In this document: positions 1 to 9,298 of the stretch, one piece after another
Position numbering within the stretch: position 1 is the stretch's first letter
How the letters are laid out: the number at the start of each line of letters is the position of its first letter
Source of the DNA: Ferribacterium limneticum
GTDB taxonomy: Bacteria > Pseudomonadota > Gammaproteobacteria > Burkholderiales > Rhodocyclaceae
Assembly (NCBI RefSeq): GCF_020510565.1
Contig: NZ_CP075189.1
Coordinates: forward strand, 2,774,501-2,838,500
Length of the DNA stretch: 64,000 nucleotides
Direction of reading: 5' to 3'
Notes under the pieces: model-generated
Database searches by the model: none
What the model saw: only the letters and a program-made list of their open reading frames with translations
Told to the model about the DNA's origin: nothing
Translations under genes and position numbers: made by a program

Positions 1-231
1 TAGCAATCCTTGCGACCTGCTCTTTCGATAATCGGGTAGCCCATGTTTTTCGTTTTCCACACTGCCGTCTTCTAAGCCCCTAGGCATAGTTTCGAAACCT
101 TGATGCTTAAGATGCATCAACTCGATCTTGCTTAACACGTCCAATCAACACAAAAATCAGCGCATCAACTACTTTTTATCAAAAACGCTCCAACGATTAA
201 GGAGTTAAAAATCAGTTCTTCATCAATCTCA

Positions 232-1245
232 GTGACTTTGATTCCGGGTGATGGCGTCGGGCCTGAAATCACCGAAGCCTTAATATTGGTGTTCCAGGCA
301 TTAGGCCAACCGTTTCACTGGAAGCATGCCGAAATGGGGTTGGGTGCCTTTGAGAAGTATGGCGACCCCCTACCTGCTCGAACGATACAAAGTATCGAAT
401 CAACGAGACTTGCCATCAAAGGACCAGTTGAAACTCCGCTGATCTCGGGCTTTCAATCGCCGCTGTTGCGACTCAGAAAACATTTTGAACTGTTTGCCAA
501 CGTTCGCCCAAGCCAGATCCTGTTAAAGGACCATCTCAATGACGACAAGGTAGATATGTTAATGGTTCGCGAGAATATGGAGGGATTGTATTCGGCGGAG
601 GAGACATATCTCCCTGTCGGTGACGATCCTCATGGAATAGCTCAGGCCACTGCATACAACAGCAGGATTGGATGTGAGCGCATTTTGCGTTTTGCCTTTG
701 ATCTTGCGCAAACCCAAAGACGTAGAAAAGTCACAGTCGTACACAAAGCAAATGTCCTAAAAAAGTTATCTGGAATTTTCCTTCAAACAGCCAGAGAACT
801 CTACGGAAGTAGTGAGTATGCCCAGACGTTTGAATATGAAGAGATGATCGTAGACGCCTGCGCAATGCAAATGGCCATGAATAGATCATTTTTCGACGTA
901 ATTGTTACGACCAATATGTTTGGTGACATTCTCTCCGATCTTGCTGCTGGTTTAACTGGTGGAATTGGCATGGCTCCGTGTATGAATATCGGAAAAAACT
1001 GCGCTCTATTTGAACCGGTCCACGGTTCTGCCCCCGGCATCGCGGGAAAAGGAATTGCAAACCCAATCGCACTGCTGCTCTCCGGGGCGTTGATGCTTTT
1101 ACATGTTGGAAAACACGACGAGGCTTCACGCCTTCGTTCAGCGATCGATAAAGCACTGAATGAAGATCTGGTAAGAACTCCTGATTTAGGAGGAAATGCC
1201 TCCACTTATGAAATGGCCACCGCAGTGGCTCGACACCTAGGCTGA
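232..1245 (+). CDS. Isocitrate/isopropylmalate dehydrogenase family protein
   Basis: Decarboxylating beta-hydroxyacid dehydrogenase. The family oxidises isocitrate, 3-isopropylmalate, tartrate or homoisocitrate with NAD(P). Visible motifs: N-terminal TLIPGDGVGPEI, arginines in RLRKHFELFANVRP, RENMEGLYSAEE, HKANVLKK (catalytic Lys), NMFGDILSDLAAGL (metal Asp) and HGSAPGIAGKGIANP. Length is normal for NAD-type isocitrate dehydrogenase. The usual Asp after HGSAP, which selects NAD in the family, is Gly here, so cofactor choice is uncertain. GTG 232 is the first canonical start but has no nearby ribosome site. A clear AAGGAG (199-204) sits 6 nt before an in-frame ATC at 211, which would add seven residues and give the usual family N-terminus. 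The gene abuts a transposase relic and stands alone. The exact substrate cannot be settled. Confidence 0.85.
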   Translation: MTLIPGDGVGPEITEALILVFQALGQPFHWKHAEMGLGAFEKYGDPLPARTIQSIESTRLAIKGPVETPLISGFQSPLLRLRKHFELFANVRPSQILLKDHLNDDKVDMLMVRENMEGLYSAEETYLPVGDDPHGIAQATAYNSRIGCERILRFAFDLAQTQRRRKVTVVHKANVLKKLSGIFLQTARELYGSSEYAQTFEYEEMIVDACAMQMAMNRSFFDVIVTTNMFGDILSDLAAGLTGGIGMAPCMNIGKNCALFEPVHGSAPGIAGKGIANPIALLLSGALMLLHVGKHDEASRLRSAIDKALNEDLVRTPDLGGNASTYEMATAVARHLG

Positions 1246-1246
1246 G

Positions 1247-1642
1247 TATGCTGCGGACCACTCCCCAATCGGCAAGGCCCTGCGTTGTAATCGCCGCGCC
1301 TTCAATATTCCACGTAGCTGCATCACCAAAGCCGAGACGATCGTATATCGGGCAAGCCAGCGTGACTGCGCAAGCTGTCCAGAAAAAGCCCCGAGCTGCC
1401 CGAATACGCCGATGCGTAAAATCGCCCGCAGCATCCATGAAGATGCCCGGAATGTGGGTCGGAACCAACTCGCCTGCCTCATATACGGGCAAAAAACCAC
1501 CAAAAATATCCCTTTAGGCGAGCGTGAGGAGCTTGGCCAACGAGTTTTTCAACACCATCGGCCATCTGCGGACGGTCGCGCTCCTCGCTTGATACGACTG
1601 CTATTAGCCGCACTACCGCCAGTCAGGTTTGCTGTGAGTTGA
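1247..1642 (+). pseudogene. IS1182-type transposase C-terminal relic
   Basis: The reading frame beginning two bases after the preceding stop codon has no start. It encodes a cysteine-rich stretch, YRASQRDCASCPEKAPSC, followed by NTPMRKIARSIHEDARN. This matches the C-terminal Cys-rich block (Y-x-A-s-x-x-D-C-x-x-C-P...R-x-I-x-R-x-x-H-E-D-A-R) of IS1182-family transposases as I know the family. The N-terminal catalytic part is missing and the frame runs on into unrelated sequence, so this is a fragment of a lost insertion sequence. Confidence 0.65.
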
Positions 1643-1686
1643 TTGTCAACAAGGCATTTGAGAAATGGCCTACTAGAAAAACATGT

Positions 1687-1722
1687 TGACAACCGGTTTC
1701 CATTACTGGAAACTGGTTGTCA
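1687..1722. promoter_or_regulatory. Inverted-repeat operator upstream of MarR gene
   Basis: TGACAACCGGTTTCC (1687-1701) and GGAAACTGGTTGTCA (1708-1722) form an inverted repeat with 14 of 15 positions matching and a 6-nt spacer. TTGACA at 1686-1691 could be a -35 box inside the left arm. The site ends 26 nt before the MarR start, so autoregulation by the MarR protein is the simplest reading. Confidence 0.65.
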
Positions 1723-1748
1723 GTTAGTTTCCTTGTGAGGTATTTCAG

Positions 1749-2216
1749 ATGCATTCAGAAATTTCCGGACTCATCTCCGAGACTGTTGTCGCGCTCTTTC
1801 AAGCAAATGGAAAGATGCTGGAATGGGGCGATGCTTTCACGGCACCTTTCGGCTTGACCAGCGCCCGATGGCAAATCCTTGGAGCAATCGCCTGGGCAGG
1901 CCAGAAACAGACGGCCCCCCAAATTGCCGAGCAAATGGGTGTCTCTCGGCAAGGCGCACAAAAGCAACTGAACCTGCTCGTTGACGATGGCTTGATTGAG
2001 AAGCTCGCGAACCCGTCACATCAACGCTCGCCACACTACCGCCTGACCGGGAAAGGCAGCTCGCTATTCGATAGGGTCAACCTGGCCTGGCAAGCGCATG
2101 CAACCAAGACTGGCGAAGCGTTCTCCGCACAGGACCTAGAAACCACGCTTCGTACCCTCAACCTGATTTCTCGGCTTCATGGCGTGGCTGCACAAGGAGA
2201 GCATGATGAAACGTAA
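1749..2216 (+). CDS. MarR-family transcriptional regulator
   Basis: Winged-helix repressor of 155 residues, normal for MarR. The DNA-binding helix pair is visible as QIAEQMGVSRQGAQKQLNLLVDDGLIEKL, followed by the wing (NPSHQRSPHYRLTGKG). A palindromic site lies just upstream. Its 3' end overlaps the start of the next gene (membrane protein), which is followed by a cytochrome c' and a cytochrome b561, so it probably controls this small redox/membrane cluster. The ligand is unknown. Confidence 0.88.
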   Translation: MHSEISGLISETVVALFQANGKMLEWGDAFTAPFGLTSARWQILGAIAWAGQKQTAPQIAEQMGVSRQGAQKQLNLLVDDGLIEKLANPSHQRSPHYRLTGKGSSLFDRVNLAWQAHATKTGEAFSAQDLETTLRTLNLISRLHGVAAQGEHDET

Positions 2217-2646
2217 TATTCACGCCGCTGCAGGAGTATTAGCCTTCCTGTTCATTGCGACGTTCTGGACAGCGACGGTAGTTTCCGAACTCTTTCTTGA
2301 CCACAGTGCGGTTACCAGTGTGAAGGTTGCGATTACCTATGCATTTATCGCATTCGTACCCTGCATGGCCATTACCGGCGCAACCGGATTTGCCATGGGC
2401 GGGAAGAGCACCTTCCCCATCCTGGTAGCCAAACGTCGTCGCATGCCCATCATCGGAGCCAATGGTCTGCTGGTCCTGATTCCCGCAGCCATCTTTCTCA
2501 GCATCAAGGCTCAAGCCGGCGAATTCGATACTGTGTTCTACACCGTACAGGTTCTGGAATTGCTGGCCGGTGCAACCAATCTTTTCCTGATGGGGCTGAA
2601 CATCCGTGACGGCCGGCAAATGAGCCGGCGACATCAAAAGATGTAG
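2203..2646 (+). CDS. Small integral membrane protein (function unknown)
   Basis: About 147 residues with four predicted membrane segments (around residues 5-25, 40-62, 80-100 and 115-135 by hydrophobicity). No signature motif was recognised. The start is one of two adjacent ATG codons at 2203/2206, preceded by AAGGAG (2194-2199). It overlaps the end of the MarR gene by a few bases, suggesting translational coupling. Cytochrome c' and cytochrome b561 genes follow, so a membrane redox or stress role is possible but unproven. Confidence 0.7.
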   Translation: MMKRNIHAAAGVLAFLFIATFWTATVVSELFLDHSAVTSVKVAITYAFIAFVPCMAITGATGFAMGGKSTFPILVAKRRRMPIIGANGLLVLIPAAIFLSIKAQAGEFDTVFYTVQVLELLAGATNLFLMGLNIRDGRQMSRRHQKM

Positions 2647-2793
2647 CTCTCTTTTCGAGAGGCTGGGAGCTCTGCACCCAGCCATCCGAATCTTTATCCA
2701 GAGACTTCATTACGCGAAGCGCCTTGGGCGGCTTCGGTAGGCAACTTGCGCCCGGAATTTCCAGCGGCAAACTATATCCATAGCGAGGCAATC

Positions 2794-3231
2794 GTGACCA
2801 CAAAGCACTTAATCGCCCTGATACTCGGCGGGCTCATCATCTCAGCGGCTGTCGCCAGTGATGTTATTTCGGAACGGGAGAGTGGCTTCAAAGCCAGTAA
2901 GCGTGCTGTCGCCACCATTAAGGATGCGCTGGCCGATGGCAACATGACCACCGTTGCGGCCTCTGCCAAGACGATGGCCGAGTTCGCAGAGCGAATTCCA
3001 AGCCTTTTCCCGGCTGGAAGCAAAGGAGGGTTCTTTTCCGCAGCCAAGGAAGACATCTGGCGCAACTTCCCGGACTTTGTTCAGAAGTCGAAGAACTTTC
3101 AAAGCAACGCGCAGGAACTTGCAACCCTGGCTTCATCACCCTCTCCCGACAAAGCCGCGGTTAGCGCAGCATTTGCCAAGGTGACGGAGAACTGCAAGAC
3201 CTGCCATCAGCCGTACAAGAAAGGCTGGTAA
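2794..3231 (+). CDS. Cytochrome c' (class II c-type cytochrome)
   Basis: Exported c-type cytochrome. A GTG start at 2794 gives a short signal peptide (TTKHLIALILGGLIISAAVAS). The mature part is helical with a single C-terminal haem site CKTCH close to the end, the layout of class II cytochromes (cytochrome c'), which bind NO or CO in the periplasm. An upstream ATG at 2746 in the same frame would only add residues before the signal peptide. The stop lies 2 nt before the cytochrome b561 gene, so the two are probably co-transcribed. Confidence 0.85.
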   Translation: MTTKHLIALILGGLIISAAVASDVISERESGFKASKRAVATIKDALADGNMTTVAASAKTMAEFAERIPSLFPAGSKGGFFSAAKEDIWRNFPDFVQKSKNFQSNAQELATLASSPSPDKAAVSAAFAKVTENCKTCHQPYKKGW

Positions 3232-3233
3232 GA

Positions 3234-3887
3234 ATGATGAATCAGGCCAAGCACCGTATCCAGATTTGGGATTTACCGATTCGACTGTTTCACTGGTGCC
3301 TCGTCATTCTCGTCGGCGCCTTGTTCGTGACCGCCTCGCTGGGTGCATTGGACGCTCATGCATTGGCGGGAAAAGGTGTCCTGGCGCTAGTTATATTTCG
3401 TTTGATTTGGGGCGTGGTTGGAAGTCAGACGGCCCGATTCAGTGATTTCCTTGGAGGTTTTACTGCCATACGGCAATACCTCGTTTATCGGCAATCGAAA
3501 TCGTTGGGCCACAATCCATTGGGCGGCTGGATGGTAGTGGCCATGCTGGCAGTGCTCCTAATTCAGGCCGGCACTGGGCTGCTGGCTAATGATGGCATTC
3601 TGTTCCAGGGGCCTCTGGCCCATAGCGTCAGCCAGTCGTTGTCAGATGTAGCCAGTAGCGCTCATCGTGGGCTGGCGAACTGGCTTGGGGGGCTGATTGC
3701 CATCCACATGACGGCCATTTTGCTCTATTGGTTTGTCGGCAGAGAGAATCTGGTTGGTCCGATGTTCACCGGTAAGAAATGGGTAACAGCACCAGTTAAA
3801 CCCGCTCAATTTGTTAGCTTGATTCTGGCGGCGGCCATACAGTGCGTTGTTCTTCTGGCTACCGCAGCTTCATTAACGGTGCACTGA
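3234..3887 (+). CDS. Cytochrome b561-type membrane protein
   Basis: 217-residue membrane haem protein of the bacterial b561/Ni-Fe-hydrogenase cytochrome b family. WDLPIRLFHW near the N-terminus carries the first haem His. Further histidines lie in the later helices (SAHRGLANWLGG, AIHMTAILLYW), and four to five membrane segments are apparent. The family passes electrons between quinol and soluble cytochromes. Directly after the cytochrome c' gene it likely forms a two-component electron-transfer pair. Confidence 0.86.
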   Translation: MMNQAKHRIQIWDLPIRLFHWCLVILVGALFVTASLGALDAHALAGKGVLALVIFRLIWGVVGSQTARFSDFLGGFTAIRQYLVYRQSKSLGHNPLGGWMVVAMLAVLLIQAGTGLLANDGILFQGPLAHSVSQSLSDVASSAHRGLANWLGGLIAIHMTAILLYWFVGRENLVGPMFTGKKWVTAPVKPAQFVSLILAAAIQCVVLLATAASLTVH

Positions 3888-4269
3888 TGCCGGACTGGTG
3901 GCTGTAGGCAGCTTTTAGCTGAGTAGCAACCCTGATTTATAGGGGCCGCATTGAGGCCATCTCTGTAGTATTATCATTACCATTTATTGCGTGGGCTAGG
4001 CTGGAAGCAGTCACTTTCAAAATGCTGTCACCAGCATAGAAGGAACAAGGGCTAAAAGGGTGCTTTTTATTGGCCAAAAATGAGTATAAACAAAAGCGGG
4101 TTTGGCTGTATTCGCCCATTACCTGTGGATATTAATGCTCATCTGATGTAACAGAGCATCTGATCCCTGCCCTGACTTCGAAGCAAAAGTAGAATCGTCA
4201 TTCGGTAAATTAGGGGCTTGGAATGCCAACTAGCCGGGCTCAGATTGCTTAATTTATCGAACATACCAA
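3888..4269. other. Intergenic region without recognisable gene
   Basis: 382 nt between cytochrome b561 and the second MarR gene. Only short frames without family motifs are present. A short near-repeat (GCTCATCTGATG and GAGCATCTGATC, about 4138-4162) is the only structure noticed. Confidence 0.5.
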
Positions 4270-4869
4270 ATGAATAAAAAACCCAGGGAAGTCGCTTTAC
4301 CCGAACGCGTTGTCCGAGGTAAACCTCGTGCTGAACAGACTACTCTTGACGACAAGTTCTTGCCGCTCCCCCTGCTATCCTGTCATAGCGCAGTAGCTGC
4401 TACTACAGACAAAGCTTTCGACGGCACCGCACTCTTTGTTGTTCTTGCCATGTACCAAGCATTTTCGGTATTAGACCGTGACCAGGTTGAAGAACTCGCC
4501 AAGGTAGGCCTCTCACCAATCCATTTCAACATCTTGGCTACACTTCAACGCGCCAACAGCCCTACTACTGTTGGCGCCCTCAGCTCGATGTTATTTGTGC
4601 GATCTAACAACATGTCAGGCAACATCAATGCGCTTATCCGCATGGGACTCATTGAAAGACAGGTCAACCCACGAGATTCCCGGTCATTCCTCATTGAACT
4701 GACAACGCAAGGGCATGAATTTCTCAATCAGACCCTTCCAGGACATTGGAGTTGGCTAGAGCAACTCATGAACAGGCTCAGCACTAAGGAACGCATGCAA
4801 CTGGTCGAACTACTAAAAAAGATGGTGAACTCAATCCAGGCCGCTCATCTGGCGAGGGATGCGGAGTAG
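4270..4869 (+). CDS. MarR-family transcriptional regulator with N-terminal extension
   Basis: 199 residues, longer than a typical MarR because of about 50 extra N-terminal residues without recognised homology. The winged helix is clear: TTVGALSSMLFVRSNNMSGN as recognition region, then LIRMGLIERQVNPRDSRSFL with the conserved D-x-R wing motif. It reads toward the convergent MFS gene, 170 nt away on the opposite strand. That carrier may be a target, but no operator was identified. Confidence 0.85.
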   Translation: MNKKPREVALPERVVRGKPRAEQTTLDDKFLPLPLLSCHSAVAATTDKAFDGTALFVVLAMYQAFSVLDRDQVEELAKVGLSPIHFNILATLQRANSPTTVGALSSMLFVRSNNMSGNINALIRMGLIERQVNPRDSRSFLIELTTQGHEFLNQTLPGHWSWLEQLMNRLSTKERMQLVELLKKMVNSIQAAHLARDAE

Positions 4870-5036
4870 TCTTACCGAACTGCTCCTCTATAGTCGCAGG
4901 GGCGATTTGGGCGACATCGCCAGCGAAACTCCGTAGGTGTAATTTCAGCGTATCACTGGGCAGAATTTTTTAAAGGCCATCAAGCCAGTAAAAAACGCCA
5001 GCTCCAAGATATCAGCTAAGTGAGCATCAACGATTT

Positions 5037-6305
5037 TTAGTCTGCCTCAGCTAAGAACCTGTAGGGACCTAGTTGCAGAGTGGTGATGGCTGCTATTGCT
5101 ACGGCAACCGCAAATCCACCCATCGTGGTGGCATACGATTGAGTGTGGTCAAAACTCATAGCCAGTAGCGGAATACCAAATGCTGGGGCAAGTGCAAAAA
5201 TACCGACCGTAATACCGAAGAGCGCCCCAAAACTTCGCAGCCCACAATAGCGGCCCAACATATATGCGATTACGTCGGTCTCTGCACCAAGCGAAAATCC
5301 AATTGCAGCCAATCCTACAATTGATGCTGTAGATCCCTCAACAGATGAGAGAAGCGCAATACCGGCAATCGTTATTGTGCAAATGGATGCAGCAATATAA
5401 GGAGCGAACACACGATCAAGTATGAATCCTGTTCCCAATCGGCCAACAAAACTCGCTCCTGCCAAAATAGCCAACATCTTCGCAGCCTCCCCTGTGCTTG
5501 CCCCTTTCCAATTCAAGATCGCGGCCGCACTGGCAGCAATACCGTTCACGGTCATGCTCATACAAAAGACAAAGAGCAAAATGATCCAAAAAGCGGGATC
5601 TCGGATAGCCTTTGCTACCGTCGTGCCGGATAACGATGTCGAAACATCCAACGGTACATCCAAGGCCCGTACTGGTGTAGGCTTCTCGTGAACTAGAAAC
5701 AGCACTGCGCTGAAGCCAAGTATCAGGATTATCGCTCCCAGGGCAATGAACCCATCTCGCCAGCCGGCGCGCTCCATCACGAACCGAACAGTTTGGGTAA
5801 GCAAAATACCACCGACGGCAACACCGCTCATCGTTACACCGATGGCAATTCCGCGCCTTCTGTCAAACCACCCTGAGACAACTTTGATGTAAGGAATCGA
5901 TGAATGAAATGCCCCAAGCACTCCCGCCACACCAAAAAAACCCAAATATGCAGGTAGCGATGGCGGCAACAGGGAAAGACTAGCTATGGCAGCAGCGAAG
6001 AGCGGAACAAGAAAAAGCAGTGTTCGACGTACCCCATAATAGTCAAACACACGCCCTGCAAACGGTGCGCTGAACGCCAGACCTAAAGTCATAATGCTGT
6101 AACCCAGCGAAATATCAGTTCGTGTCCAGTGAAACTCGTCTCCCATGGGAGCAATAAACATACTCAACGCAAAGGCCACCACTGCGCCAGAGGAGGTAGC
6201 CAAAGCGAGGAGGCAGCCGATGACAGCAAGAACGGCTGTTCTTCTCGAAGCGAGCGGAGAACTTTGGGTTTCAGTACTGCGCTGATCTAGCTCGTGAATG
6301 TTCAT
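5037..6305 (-). CDS. MFS transporter (monocarboxylate/OFA-like)
   Basis: 422-residue major facilitator with about 12 hydrophobic segments and a central loop. The segment GRVFDYYGVRRTLLF is the inter-helix 2-3 MFS motif. Resemblance is to the monocarboxylate/oxalate-formate type carriers common beside aromatic or organic-acid catabolic genes. RBS AAGGGA lies 6 nt before the ATG at 6305. The substrate cannot be told from sequence; proximity to MarR and the catabolic cassette suggests an organic acid. Confidence 0.85.
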   Translation of the reverse strand: MNIHELDQRSTETQSSPLASRRTAVLAVIGCLLALATSSGAVVAFALSMFIAPMGDEFHWTRTDISLGYSIMTLGLAFSAPFAGRVFDYYGVRRTLLFLVPLFAAAIASLSLLPPSLPAYLGFFGVAGVLGAFHSSIPYIKVVSGWFDRRRGIAIGVTMSGVAVGGILLTQTVRFVMERAGWRDGFIALGAIILILGFSAVLFLVHEKPTPVRALDVPLDVSTSLSGTTVAKAIRDPAFWIILLFVFCMSMTVNGIAASAAAILNWKGASTGEAAKMLAILAGASFVGRLGTGFILDRVFAPYIAASICTITIAGIALLSSVEGSTASIVGLAAIGFSLGAETDVIAYMLGRYCGLRSFGALFGITVGIFALAPAFGIPLLAMSFDHTQSYATTMGGFAVAVAIAAITTLQLGPYRFLAEAD

Positions 6306-6632
6306 ATTTATCCCTTCATATTCTAACTAGGGTGCTTGCGTGGAAAAGGTTAATCAGAGACTGTTCGTTATTGGGGACTACCAACACGAGCAAAACAATC
6401 TGCTCATTGTGTTCGGCAAAGTATCGAAATTGCCTTTTGGGAAAGGCTTTGCTGCAACAACGTCCGAATATCAAACTCTCAAACCTTCGTCCGGTAAGTT
6501 GCTACGCAAGGCTGGAATTGAAGCGTTCTGACGTCGGAATTTCCGCTCGGAACGACGATGCAGATCACCCTCTCCTTTTCTATTGCTATCGGATCTCGCT
6601 TGTATGCCCGATTTAGTTTTTTGGGGCGCGAC
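6306..6632. other. Intergenic region without recognisable gene
   Basis: 327 nt between the MFS gene and the chemoreceptor. It has short frames on the plus strand but no motif, no clear ribosome site and no family resemblance; treated as non-coding. Confidence 0.45.
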
Positions 6633-8336
6633 TCAGACTCGAAAAAGGTTCGCTGTTGCGTGCAGTTTTTCCGATAGACATTTAAGATCCTTGGAAATAC
6701 GAGCAGTTTCAGCTGCCACCTCGCAGTTTTCCTCGCTCATCTGCGCGACCACTTCCACCTTGCGGGAAATTTCCTGGGCTGAAGCACTCTGTTCGCTCAG
6801 AGCATCGGATATTTGATTGATCGACAGCGCCATTTCATCCGAATTGGCTTGGATGGTATTCATTCGGTGTGATGCTTGGGATGAAAGATCCTTGCCGTCT
6901 TTAACTTTACCGACAATAAGCTGCATGCCGGATACCGCCCCACTGGCCGAGGATTGCATGGCAACAATCATGGCGCTAATCTCAGCAGTTGCCTTACTAG
7001 TTCGCTCCGCCAACTTACGAACCTCGTCGGCCACTACGGCGAACCCCCGGCCCTGCTCGCCAGCCCGAGCAGCTTCGATGGCTGCATTGAGGGCTAACAG
7101 ATTTGTCTGTTCCGCCACATCCTTGATTACGCTAATAATTGCCGAAATATTACTTGACTGCTCATCCACCTGATGGATCGTCTCGCTCGCTACAGAAACC
7201 GTCTGATTTATGGTGTCCATTTCCTGGGCAGCACCATTGATGGTCCTGGCCCCCATGTCGGCCGCTTCACTCGCTTCACGGGAGCGCCCCATGACAACCT
7301 TGGCGTTATCAGAAATAAGGTTGATGCCAACAGTCATTTGTTCTATGGATGCGGCCATGGATAAAGCGGCTTCGCTTTGTTGGGTAGAGGCTTCCAGCAC
7401 TCGACTGGCAGCCGTCGCCGAATCGTTGGCTACCTTAGATATCCCCAAAGCACTTTCCAGAACGGCCTTGAGAGAGCTTTGCAGAGTATCGAGCAATCCA
7501 TTGAAGGCCTCAGCGGTTTGAGCCAACTCGTCATTCCCGCTACACAGAATGCGGGAGGTAAAATCCTTCGTATCGGCTACCCGGACAATCTCACGGCGCA
7601 TCGATTCCAACGAACCAACCACAGTACGAACAATCAGGAAGGTCAGCCCAGCCAAACCTGCACCAGCGAGAATTAAAATCACAAGTATCACGGTAAGGGC
7701 GCTTGTACGTGAGCTTTCAGCAGACACCTTGATCGCATCCGCTTTTTTCTTGATGATTTCTAATAGGATTTGGGTTTCTTTATTCGCTTCAGTCAGTAGC
7801 GATTCGATGGAATTGTTGCGGGCGTAATAGCGACTGGACAGAGAGCGGGCCACCACAAAGTCATTGGCGTTGGCGATCTCATTCAGCACATTGCGTAGTT
7901 CGTTACAAACGTCGTCGAAAACTGCTTTTTTCTCCTTCACAACCTTCCATTGTGTTTCTTCCTCCAGGGTCTTTGGCAGCGCCACGTAGGCGGCGAAGCT
8001 TGCATCCATTCTATTTGACGGTTCCCCCTGGCGCAGCAGGATCGACTGTGCCAGTCCCTTGGCCTCTCGCAAGCCGTCGTCCGGGTTGCTTTCATACGTT
8101 TCAGGCTTCCATTCGGCAAACTCGCGCAATATCAATACGGTTTCCATCTGGTCGCTACGCGCCTGGAGCATTGACGTGAGCGCAGGGAAACTTTGCCCCT
8201 GGATTTCATCAAGAGCACTACCCAAACGCGAAACACCCAACCAACCGGAAAAGCCTACGACCGCCAAACTGACCAAGGAAACAATCGCCATCAGCATTAG
8301 CTTCTGCCGGATGGACAACATTGCCAATCTATGCAT
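6633..8336 (-). CDS. Methyl-accepting chemotaxis protein
   Basis: Transmembrane chemoreceptor. ATG 8336 is chosen because GGAG stands 6 nt upstream; an in-frame TTG 12 nt earlier lacks a site. N-terminal membrane segment (about residues 8-28), periplasmic four-helix-bundle sensor domain, second membrane segment near residues 208-232, HAMP, then the cytoplasmic signalling domain with the conserved hairpin tip ([35 protein letters not shown]). It talks to CheA/CheW; the ligand is unknown. A paralogue of the same layout lies at 36441-38141, and both flank catabolic genes, so taxis to the catabolic substrates is plausible. Confidence 0.93.
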   Translation of the reverse strand: MHRLAMLSIRQKLMLMAIVSLVSLAVVGFSGWLGVSRLGSALDEIQGQSFPALTSMLQARSDQMETVLILREFAEWKPETYESNPDDGLREAKGLAQSILLRQGEPSNRMDASFAAYVALPKTLEEETQWKVVKEKKAVFDDVCNELRNVLNEIANANDFVVARSLSSRYYARNNSIESLLTEANKETQILLEIIKKKADAIKVSAESSRTSALTVILVILILAGAGLAGLTFLIVRTVVGSLESMRREIVRVADTKDFTSRILCSGNDELAQTAEAFNGLLDTLQSSLKAVLESALGISKVANDSATAASRVLEASTQQSEAALSMAASIEQMTVGINLISDNAKVVMGRSREASEAADMGARTINGAAQEMDTINQTVSVASETIHQVDEQSSNISAIISVIKDVAEQTNLLALNAAIEAARAGEQGRGFAVVADEVRKLAERTSKATAEISAMIVAMQSSASGAVSGMQLIVGKVKDGKDLSSQASHRMNTIQANSDEMALSINQISDALSEQSASAQEISRKVEVVAQMSEENCEVAAETARISKDLKCLSEKLHATANLFRV

Positions 8337-8432
8337 TTCTTGCTCCAAATACCGATCCAGCTTTGTTTTTCAAAACCATTGGAGATATCGGTTCTCGCCA
8401 GAAGCAACGCCGCCCCTGGCCTGTTCTGGTGA

Positions 8433-9209
8433 CTATTGACCGCCGTTGATGCTGAAACCGCCATCAACATTGATGCACGCACCTTGAACAAAAGTCGCGC
8501 CATCGGATAGAAGCCATTTGGCAACTTCACCCACTTCGGCAGATTCACCGAATCGCTTCAAGATATGACGTTCGCGAGTGAGTCCCAGAAAATCACGGAA
8601 CCGCGGATCTTCGGAAAGACGTTGCACCATCGGGGTACGAATGACGCCGGGGAGAATCGCATTTATCCGAATTCCCCTAGCACCAAAATCGACTGCAGCA
8701 GCACGCGTTAATCCCAAAACACCAGCTTTGGCGGAGATGTATTCGGCTCCATAGGGAAAGGCAATCTCGGCTGCAGCCGACGACGTATTCACAATAGAAC
8801 CGCCTCCACTAGCGAGCATGGCCGGGATTTGATACTTCAAACAAAGGAAGACACCGGTCAGGTCGACCCGCATGGCTCTCTCCCACTCAGCAAGTGACAG
8901 ATCTGTGAGCGGTTTGGATGCTTGTTCAACAGCGGCATTATTGAATGCCCCGTCTAACCGCTGATACCGTGACATGGTGTGGGCGACCAGCCCCCGGACC
9001 GATTCTTCGTCGCCGACATCGGTTACGACAGATTCGGCGTCAAAGCCATCGGCGCGAATCGCATCAAGCGTTTCCCGTAAGCCTTGCTCACCTATATCAG
9101 CCAGAACCAATTTGGCTCCTGCTGAGGCAAAAACACGAGAGCTCTCGCGTCCGATTCCACCGCCAGCACCAGTAACAATGATCACTTTTCCTTCAAGAAT
9201 TTTTCCCAT
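8433..9209 (-). CDS. Short-chain dehydrogenase/reductase (duplicate copy 1)
   Basis: NAD(P)-dependent SDR, 258 residues. TGAGGGIG cofactor motif near residue 13, NNA motif, catalytic Ser in NTSSAAAE and YISAK catalytic Tyr/Lys are all present. C-terminus ends VDGGFSINGGQ. The start at 9209 follows AAGGAA with 6-nt spacing. It differs at only about six residues from the SDR at 14497-15273 and shares identical flanks, so one is a recent duplicate. In the family such enzymes oxidise secondary alcohols on alicyclic or steroid-like rings; the substrate here is unknown. A P450 C-terminal scrap lies just upstream. Confidence 0.93.
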   Translation of the reverse strand: MGKILEGKVIIVTGAGGGIGRESSRVFASAGAKLVLADIGEQGLRETLDAIRADGFDAESVVTDVGDEESVRGLVAHTMSRYQRLDGAFNNAAVEQASKPLTDLSLAEWERAMRVDLTGVFLCLKYQIPAMLASGGGSIVNTSSAAAEIAFPYGAEYISAKAGVLGLTRAAAVDFGARGIRINAILPGVIRTPMVQRLSEDPRFRDFLGLTRERHILKRFGESAEVGEVAKWLLSDGATFVQGACINVDGGFSINGGQ

Positions 9210-9226
9210 CTCTATTCCTTTATCAG
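8433..9226. repeat. 794-bp direct duplication, copy 1
   Basis: This segment, from the SDR stop codon through its ribosome site, is nearly identical to 14497-15290 (constant offset 6064). Homology stops abruptly at both ends. Both copies are in the same orientation, so recombination between them would delete the intervening cassette. Confidence 0.93.
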
Positions 9227-9255
9227 GCTGTTTAACGTTAACGCTTGATGAACGA

Positions 9256-9286
9256 CCCCCTGCATGCAATCAGGCACGCAAGGGGG
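9256..9286 (-). other. Hairpin after P450 relic
   Basis: CCCCCTGCATGC (9256-9267) pairs with GCACGCAAGGGGG (9274-9286), allowing one bulge and one G-U, with a 6-nt loop. It lies just after the P450 relic's stop on the minus strand. There is no U-tract, so it is a possible inefficient terminator only. Confidence 0.4.
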
Positions 9287-9298
9287 GCGGCATCAGTC

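Noticed and set aside
801..1205. Antisense frame within the dehydrogenase gene
   Set aside because: Low-complexity shadow of real coding sequence without a ribosome site.
905..1492. Minus-strand open frame of nearly 200 codons across the dehydrogenase 3' end
   Set aside because: It overlaps conserved plus-strand coding and the transposase relic and has no family motif; an antisense shadow.
2239..2685. Minus-strand frame over the small membrane protein
   Set aside because: Composition typical of an antisense shadow; the plus-strand frame has a ribosome site and membrane segments.
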